This document shows positions 30,167 through 34,417 of a stretch of 34,417 nucleotides of DNA, piece by piece; position 1 is the first letter of the stretch; every line of letters begins with the position of its first letter. The notes beneath the pieces are model-generated. The model was not told where the DNA came from. It did not search any database and saw only the letters and a program-made list of their open reading frames with translations. Where the stretch lies: positions 1 through 34,417 of IMG/VR virus record IMGVR_UViG_3300046694_000635; one strand, written 5' to 3'. A program made the translations under genes and the position numbers. This DNA is from a virus.

Positions 30167-31012
30167 ATGGCTTATATGGAGAGCATGCAATCGAGCCTGA
30201 AGTATTTGATCGAGGCCGCAGAAACCGGGCGGCGCAGTGCTGACGGCATGCTGACCCCGGTCAATGGCGCGATCCGCGAGCTGACCGGCGCCGCGTCCGA
30301 GTTGGAGAACATCCCGTTTGTCGGGCCGGCCATCGGCGCCAAACTTCAGCGGGTGATGCGCGGCGTCGATGCGGCTCAAGCCAAGGTCGGTCAGGTGGCG
30401 GCGGTGTACGGCCGCGCCACCCGGGCGGCGGCCGAAGTACAGGAGCGGTTGGGCACGTTGAAGGAACAGGCGGGCAAGGCGGCCACGGCGATCAACAACG
30501 TCGCCGGCAAGGTGAGCCCGTCGCTGGCCAACATCGTGCCCACCAGTTCCTTTGCCGTGGATGCCACACCGGCACCGGAGGCGGTGAAGCCGTTCCCGCA
30601 CCTGATGATCATCCAGCCGCGCGATCCGAAAATTGAGCCGTATTACTTCAACCTGGACACGGCGGCCTTTGATGAGCTGAGCCGTTCGACTGAGTTCCGC
30701 TGGGCTTCGCAGGAGCGGCTGACGCGCCGGCCGGCGAAGCAGGCCATCGGCATGGGCGATGAAAAGTTGACGCTCAAGGGCACGATTTACCCGGGCTTTA
30801 AAGGTGGTTTAAAGCAGCTCGACACACTGCGCTCCATCGGGGCCAGGCTTCAACCGCTGACCCTGACCACGGGTTATGGCGAGGTGATCGGCACGTGGTG
30901 CCTGAAAAACATCAACGAGGAACAGTCGGCGCTGCTGCATGGCGGCATTCCCCGAAAACAGGGTTTTACCTTGGAGTTTGAGCGCTATGGCGAAGACATG
31001 CAGGACGTCTGA
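30167..31012 (+). CDS. U: Tail protein U with long N-terminal extension
   Basis: A 281-residue protein; AAGGAGG lies directly before the ATG. The C-terminal half, from about residue 143 (PHLMIIQPRDPKIEPYYFNLDTAAF) to the end, is the P2 gpU family, with WASQERLTRRPAKQAIGMGDEKLTLKG and SLL-type end KQGFTLEFERYGEDMQ. The first 140 residues are an added helical region with AAETGRRSADGMLTPVNGA and ENIPFVGPAIGAKLQRVM; P2 U has only about 159 residues. The extension may contact the tape measure. The end overlaps gene X by 26 bases. Confidence 0.88.
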   Translation: MAYMESMQSSLKYLIEAAETGRRSADGMLTPVNGAIRELTGAASELENIPFVGPAIGAKLQRVMRGVDAAQAKVGQVAAVYGRATRAAAEVQERLGTLKEQAGKAATAINNVAGKVSPSLANIVPTSSFAVDATPAPEAVKPFPHLMIIQPRDPKIEPYYFNLDTAAFDELSRSTEFRWASQERLTRRPAKQAIGMGDEKLTLKGTIYPGFKGGLKQLDTLRSIGARLQPLTLTTGYGEVIGTWCLKNINEEQSALLHGGIPRKQGFTLEFERYGEDMQDV

Positions 31013-31193
31013 TGGCGACATGCTCGATGTCATTTGCAACAACGTGTATGGCCATCTGAACGGCAGCGTCGAGGCCGTGCTTGATGCCAATCAGGGATTG
31101 GCTGATGAGCCTCAGCCGTTCCGGTCGGGCGTGATTATCGTCCTGCCGGATCTGCCGATGCCAACTGAAGAAGTCATCTCGCTTTGGAATTGA
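30987..31193 (+). CDS. X: Tail protein X (LysM-like)
   Basis: A 68-residue protein starting at the ATG at 30987, inside the end of U, with TGGAG ten bases upstream. DMLDVICNNVYGHLNGSVEAVLDANQGLADEPQ is the gpX/LysM-like signature; it ends with VLPDLPMPTEEVISLWN. gpX binds at the tail hub and helps join baseplate and tube. Length is the same as P2 X (67). Confidence 0.92.
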   Translation: MAKTCRTSDGDMLDVICNNVYGHLNGSVEAVLDANQGLADEPQPFRSGVIIVLPDLPMPTEEVISLWN

Positions 31194-31247
31194 TGAGCTA
31201 TAGTCGATGTGTAGCCCTTGTTACACCTGCATCTACAACCCCTTCAA

Positions 31248-31270
31248 AACCCGCTTCGGCGGGTTTTTTT
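31248..31270 (+). terminator. Terminator-like hairpin before D
   Basis: AACCCGC (31248-31254) and GCGGGTT (31259-31265) enclose a TTCG tetraloop and are followed by T to 31270. The ribosome site of D (GGAAAA) follows within a few bases. Confidence 0.7.
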
Positions 31271-31282
31271 ATGGAAAAATTT

Positions 31283-32338
31283 ATGACACCCATGTTTCGA
31301 ATCGTCGCCGGTGGCGCCGATGTCACGGCCAAGATCAATGACCGGCTGTTGTTGTTGCGCACCTCTGACAAACCGGGCATGGAGTCCGACGAGTTTGAAT
31401 TACGTATCGACGACCGTGATGGTCAGGTGCAATTGCCACGCCGAGGCAGCTCGATTGAGGTCTACCTGGGTTATGCCGAAACGGCCCTGACGCGCATGGG
31501 CCGTTACACGGTGGACACGGTCGAGGTCTCGGGGCCGCCGGATGCTATCGTAATCAAGGGTAAGGCCAGCGACATGCGGGGCAGCGGCAAGACCATCCGC
31601 AGCGGAAGCTGGGAAGACGTGCCGCTGTCGAAGATCGTGGCCGACATCGCCGCGCGCAATGGCTGGCAACCAGTGTGCCCGGTGTCGACCAAGGTCGCCC
31701 GGGTCGATCAGCTCAACGAGTCCGATTTTAACTTCATCACCCGGCTGGCCAAACAGTACGACTGCACGGCCAAGGTCGCCGACGGCAAACTGTTGGTGAT
31801 GCCGCGCCAAGGTGGTCAGACCGCCAGCGGTAAAGCGTTCGGTGCCATCACCCTAACGCGCAGCGACCTCAGCCGCTGGCAATTCAGTCTCGGCGATCGC
31901 AATTCGCATAAGGCGGTGGCCACCAAGCACCAGAACAAGAAGGACGGCAAGCTGGCGGTGGTCACCATTGACAACGACGACGCCCCGGACGGTCTGCCGG
32001 CGGTGCATACCGATCGCCATATCTACCCGAACAAGACCGCCGCCGAAGCAGCGGCCAAGGCCCGTCTGTCAGCGTTCAATCGCTCGACCGCCGACGTGCG
32101 ATTTGAGATGCCCGGCCGCACCGACATTTTTGCCGAGCGCCCGATTCTTGCCCAAGGCTTCAAGGAAGGTCTTGACGGTGAATATCTGGCGGACTCCGTT
32201 GAACAGGTGTTTACCCAGTCCGGCTGGTCGACCACGGTCGAATGCAATGCCGGCAATGCAGGTAAATCCAAGGGCAAGAAAAAGAAAGAGAAAGAGGCCA
32301 AGCCACCCCTCAAGGTCGTGACCATCGAGAAGCAGTAA
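31283..32338 (+). CDS. D: Tail hub / late control protein D
   Basis: A 351-residue protein starting at the ATG at 31283, with GGAAAAA upstream; an ATG at 31271 lies at the end of the terminator T-run. It contains the D-family features DSFELRIDD-like ESDEFELRIDDRDGQVQLPRRGS, DVTAKINDRLL, SGSWEDVPLSKIVADIAARNGW and NESDFNFITRLAKQYDC. It forms the hub trimer on which the spike V sits. The Lys-rich end (KGKKKKEKEAK) is basic and unstructured. Close to P2 D in length (387). Confidence 0.93.
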   Translation: MTPMFRIVAGGADVTAKINDRLLLLRTSDKPGMESDEFELRIDDRDGQVQLPRRGSSIEVYLGYAETALTRMGRYTVDTVEVSGPPDAIVIKGKASDMRGSGKTIRSGSWEDVPLSKIVADIAARNGWQPVCPVSTKVARVDQLNESDFNFITRLAKQYDCTAKVADGKLLVMPRQGGQTASGKAFGAITLTRSDLSRWQFSLGDRNSHKAVATKHQNKKDGKLAVVTIDNDDAPDGLPAVHTDRHIYPNKTAAEAAAKARLSAFNRSTADVRFEMPGRTDIFAERPILAQGFKEGLDGEYLADSVEQVFTQSGWSTTVECNAGNAGKSKGKKKKEKEAKPPLKVVTIEKQ

Positions 32339-32351
32339 ACGCATCCCATCG

Positions 32352-32372
32352 CCGCCCCAGTGCGGTTTTTTT
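32352..32372 (+). terminator. Weak terminator-like hairpin before the endolysin
   Basis: CCGC (32352-32355) and GCGG (32362-32365) with loop CCCAGT, followed by seven T. The TGGAG site for the endolysin begins five bases later. The short stem makes it the weakest of the set. Confidence 0.4.
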
Positions 32373-32387
32373 ATGTCTGGAGTTTGT

Positions 32388-32951
32388 ATGTCCATCACAG
32401 AACGACAGCTGCAAAGCATCATGCCCAACGCCCGCCGCCAAGCGGGCGTTTTTGTATCCGCCCTCACCGCAGCCATGGCCCACCGGCAGATCAACACGCC
32501 GAAACGTCAAGCCGCGTTTCTGGCCCAAGTCGGTCACGAGTCAGGTCAGTTGCAGTACGTCCGGGAACTGGGCAGCAACCAGTACCTGAGCAAATACGAC
32601 ACCGGCAACCTGGCTGCGAAACTGGGCAACACGCCGGCAGCGGATGGTGATGGCCAACGCTATCGCGGTCGTGGCCTGATCCAGGTCACTGGACACGACA
32701 ACTACCTGCGCTGCAGCCTTGCGCTGTTCGGTGACGAGCGATTGTTGCGCACGCCTGAACTGCTGGAGCTGCCGCAGTGGGCCGCCGAGTCGGCCGCATG
32801 GTTCTGGTCAGTGAATGGGCTGAACGCGCTGGCCGATCAAAACGAATTCAACACGATCACCCGTAGGATCAACGGCGGCCTCAATGGCCTGCAGGATCGG
32901 CTGGAGTTGTGGGGGCGGGCGAGGGTGGTGCTATGCGTCTCGGCGAACTGA
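32388..32951 (+). CDS. Endolysin, glycoside hydrolase family 19 lysozyme
   Basis: A 187-residue muralytic enzyme starting at the ATG at 32388, with TGGAG five bases upstream; the ATG at 32373 has no site. It has the GH19 segment KRQAAFLAQVGHESGQLQYVRE, where Glu51 (GHES) and Glu60 (VRE) are the likely catalytic pair, and YRGRGLIQVTGHDNYLRCS. It cleaves glycan strands of peptidoglycan after the holin opens the inner membrane. There is no signal peptide, so export depends on the holin. The end overlaps the Rz start. Confidence 0.92.
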   Translation: MSITERQLQSIMPNARRQAGVFVSALTAAMAHRQINTPKRQAAFLAQVGHESGQLQYVRELGSNQYLSKYDTGNLAAKLGNTPAADGDGQRYRGRGLIQVTGHDNYLRCSLALFGDERLLRTPELLELPQWAAESAAWFWSVNGLNALADQNEFNTITRRINGGLNGLQDRLELWGRARVVLCVSAN

Positions 32952-33472
32952 TCCCGACACCTTATCGACTGGTTGCCAAAGGTGTGCTGCTGGCCGTTTT
33001 AGCCGGTGCCTCCTTCGCCATCGCTTGGCAATTACAGGATTGGCGCTACGGCAAGCAGCTCGCAGAGCAGGCCCGACTCCACACCGAAATCCTTAACCAG
33101 TTGGCCCTTGCCACGGTTGCGCAGCAGCGTGCCGAACAGGACAAACGCTTTGCGCTCGAGCAGCGCCTGGCCACCAGCGAACAAACCCATTACCGAGTCT
33201 TGAATGATGCCCAGCGTGATCAAAGTCGCCTGCGTGACCGCCTTGCCACTGCTGATCTGCGCCTGTCAGTCCTACTCGACACCACCGGCGCCGACAACAG
33301 ATCGGTGTCAGCCACCACCGCCACCGGCGGCGTGGTTCATGGCCCCGCAAGAGCCGAACTTGACCCAGCGCATGCTCTACGAATTATCGGCATCACCGAT
33401 GACGGCGACCGGGGGCTGATTGCCCTCGCGGCCTGTCAGGCATACGCCAAAGAAGTCTCAACACCGAAGTGA
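32933..33472 (+). CDS. Rz: Inner-membrane spanin Rz
   Basis: A 179-residue protein starting at the ATG at 32933, supported by GAGGGT; an earlier start at 32909 lies in the endolysin gene. One N-terminal membrane segment (VAKGVLLAVLAGASFAIAW) is followed by a long periplasmic coiled coil rich in Gln, Arg and Glu (QLAEQARLHTEIL...RAEQDKRFALEQRLATSEQ). The end (LIALAACQAYAKEV) is the Rz family signature. With Rz1 it fuses inner and outer membranes as the last lysis step. Rz1 is wholly nested in it in the +1 frame. Confidence 0.9.
   Translation: MRLGELIPTPYRLVAKGVLLAVLAGASFAIAWQLQDWRYGKQLAEQARLHTEILNQLALATVAQQRAEQDKRFALEQRLATSEQTHYRVLNDAQRDQSRLRDRLATADLRLSVLLDTTGADNRSVSATTATGGVVHGPARAELDPAHALRIIGITDDGDRGLIALAACQAYAKEVSTPK
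33204..33419 (+). CDS. Rz1: Outer-membrane spanin Rz1 lipoprotein, nested in Rz
   Basis: A 71-residue protein in a different frame, entirely inside Rz. It has a lipoprotein signal peptide (MMPSVIKVACVTALPLLICAC) with the lipobox ending at Cys21. The mature part is rich in Pro (PPAPTTDRCQPPPPPAAW), typical of Rz1, which anchors in the outer membrane and binds Rz across the periplasm. Two ATGs (33204, 33207) are possible starts. Complete nesting as in lambda supports the call. Confidence 0.88.
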   Translation: MMPSVIKVACVTALPLLICACQSYSTPPAPTTDRCQPPPPPAAWFMAPQEPNLTQRMLYELSASPMTATGG

Positions 33473-33516
33473 AAAAGAGCGGCCGATCCGGATGCGTCAA
33501 CATCCGGATCGGCCGC
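33472..33516 (-). terminator. Large perfect hairpin after the lysis genes
   Basis: GCGGCCGATCCGGATG (33479-33494) is repeated inverted at 33501-33516, a perfect 16-base stem with a 6-base loop (CGTCAA). On the minus strand it is followed by CTCTTTTT, a terminator shape for leftward transcription; on the plus strand no T-run follows. It marks the end of the late module. Confidence 0.5.
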
Positions 33517-33589
33517 CGTCCCTGCAGAATGTCCCTGCAAGTCCAGCCAAGGCTCTTGCTCCGTGCACAAAGCGCGGCGAGCCTAGCAC

Positions 33590-33605
33590 CTGTTTATCCA
33601 TACAG
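33590..33605. promoter_or_regulatory. LexA-box-like site upstream of the methyltransferase
   Basis: CTGT-TTATCCAT-ACAG matches the LexA operator pattern CTGT-N8-ACAG exactly, and TA follows it as in strong sites. It lies 17 bases before the ATG at 33623. No clear sigma-70 promoter is visible, but the site is placed to overlap one. SOS control of the methyltransferase is inferred. Confidence 0.65.
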
Positions 33606-33622
33606 TAAAGGTCTTGCTCTCA

Positions 33623-34417
33623 ATGTCTACACCCATCATCCCTTGGATGGGCGGCAAACGCCGCCTGGCCGACCGTCTCCTTCCACTTTTTCCGCCACAT
33701 GAATGCTATGTCGAAGTCTTTGCCGGCGGTGCCGCGCTCTACTTCATGAAGCCTCAGCCATCGCCCGTCGAAGTCCTCAACGACATCAACGGCGACCTGG
33801 TCGCGCTTTACCGCGTCGTGCAGAACCACCTTGAAGAGTTCGTGCGACAGTTCAAATGGGCGCTCAGCTCGCGGCAAGTGTTCGAATGGCAGAAAATGAC
33901 CCGTCCTGAAACCCTCACCGACATCCAGCGTGCCGCCCGATTCTTCTACCTGCAGCATCATGCTTTCGCTGGCAAGGTCTCCGGTCAGACGTTCGGCACG
34001 GCAACGACTGCCCCGGCCATCAACCTTCTGCGGATCGAGGAAAACCTCTCGGCCGCGTGGCAGCGCCTGTCGGGCACCTACGTCGAAAATCTCCCCTGGC
34101 TTGAATGCGCTGAACGCTACGACCGTGCTCACTCCTTCCATTACATGGATCCGCCTTACTGGCAGACAGCCGGTTATGGCGTGGACTTTCCTTTCGAGAA
34201 CTACGAACGGATGGCCGAGTTCATGCGCCGCTGCAAAGGCAAGGTGATGGTCAGCATCAACGACCATCCAGACATCCGCCGTGTGTTCAAAGGCTTTCAT
34301 TTTGAAACCCTAGACGTCCGTTATTCCAATACCAATCAACGGCAAGGCAAAGCTGAGGTCAGTGGCGAACTCGTGATCATGAATTGGGAGCCGGTTGCTT
34401 TGGGAGGGCTATTTTAG
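33623..34417 (+). CDS. D12-class N6-adenine DNA methyltransferase (Dam-like)
   Basis: A 264-residue solitary methyltransferase starting at the ATG at 33623; a TTG at 33614 in frame is unlikely. Motif order is that of the D12/alpha class: PWMGGKRRL near the start, EVFAGGAALY with Phe33-Gly36 (motif I, SAM binding), and Asp176-Tyr179 DPPY (catalytic motif IV). Phage Dam-like enzymes shield phage DNA from host restriction or mimic host GATC marks; the target site cannot be read from sequence. It stands alone after the lysis genes, behind a LexA-like box, with no partner endonuclease in view. The stop codon is the last base triplet of the window. Confidence 0.92.
   Translation: MSTPIIPWMGGKRRLADRLLPLFPPHECYVEVFAGGAALYFMKPQPSPVEVLNDINGDLVALYRVVQNHLEEFVRQFKWALSSRQVFEWQKMTRPETLTDIQRAARFFYLQHHAFAGKVSGQTFGTATTAPAINLLRIEENLSAAWQRLSGTYVENLPWLECAERYDRAHSFHYMDPPYWQTAGYGVDFPFENYERMAEFMRRCKGKVMVSINDHPDIRRVFKGFHFETLDVRYSNTNQRQGKAEVSGELVIMNWEPVALGGLF

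Noticed and set aside
18970-32338. R-type tailocin (pyocin) cluster instead of a phage
   Set aside because: Intact terminase, portal, protease, capsid, integrase and replication genes show a complete phage rather than a tail-only particle.

Overview
The window is a temperate phage genome carried as a prophage in a Pseudomonas-type chromosome. Support for this host comes from the GC-rich codon use, the PrtN (pyocin activator) homologue, the Pseudomonas-prophage style of the small early genes, and a leftmost 63-base fragment that reads as the start of folE (GTP cyclohydrolase I). The particle is a contractile-tailed hybrid. Its packaging and head genes are lambda-like (terminase A family, gpW, portal B family, ClpP-like protease, decoration gpD family, capsid gpE family, gpFII-like and gpZ-like joining proteins). 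Its tail genes are P2-like (V, W, J, I, fibre and chaperone, sheath FI, tube FII, E-type chaperone, tape measure, U, X, D).

Layout. Positions 1-63: start of host folE (minus strand). 71-4198: a leftward early operon of nine tightly packed or overlapping genes ending in prtN, a membrane protein, an unknown gene, an excisionase-like gene and the integrase; the integrase stop lies 7 bases from the folE start codon. 4199-4368: divergent control region with a leftward promoter overlapped by a repressor-type operator. 4369-5373: an AT-rich cargo gene of the DUF4917 / SIR2-like type. 5381-6112: self-cleaving CI/PrtR-like repressor (minus). 6113-6191: second operator region. 6192-10083: rightward early genes (Cro-like, CII-like, TraR/DksA zinc finger, primase-helicase, probable late regulator). 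10084-10609: no gene, but seven inverted/direct copies of an 8-base repeat around an AT-rich core, a candidate replication origin. 10610-10954: holin. 10955-11122: probable cos/terminase-binding region. 11123-18977: packaging and head. 18970-32334: tail. 32388-33472: endolysin and nested Rz/Rz1 spanins. 33590-34417: an adenine methyltransferase with a LexA-box-like site just upstream.

How the genes work together. A LexA/CI-type repressor, predicted to self-cleave in the SOS response, probably binds TCAAC-N5-GTTGA sites at both the leftward and the rightward early promoters. Derepression would express Xis/Int and PrtN to the left, and Cro, CII, replication and the late regulator to the right; packaging, head, tail and lysis genes follow. 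Gene order and overlaps indicate long polycistronic units. Terminator-like hairpins recur directly before Shine-Dalgarno sites at module junctions of the late region.

The most noteworthy observations are: (i) a CUU-UAA-C motif, like the RF2 frameshift site, that would join a tandemly duplicated tail chaperone to a GpE-like extension by +1 frameshifting; (ii) the iteron-like array after the primase-helicase; (iii) the DUF4917-like cargo gene under apparent repressor control; (iv) the LexA-like box before the methyltransferase; (v) insertion directly upstream of folE; and (vi) a structured non-coding interval between cro and cII carrying a strong leftward terminator. No database search was possible; family calls rest on recognised motifs, lengths and gene order.
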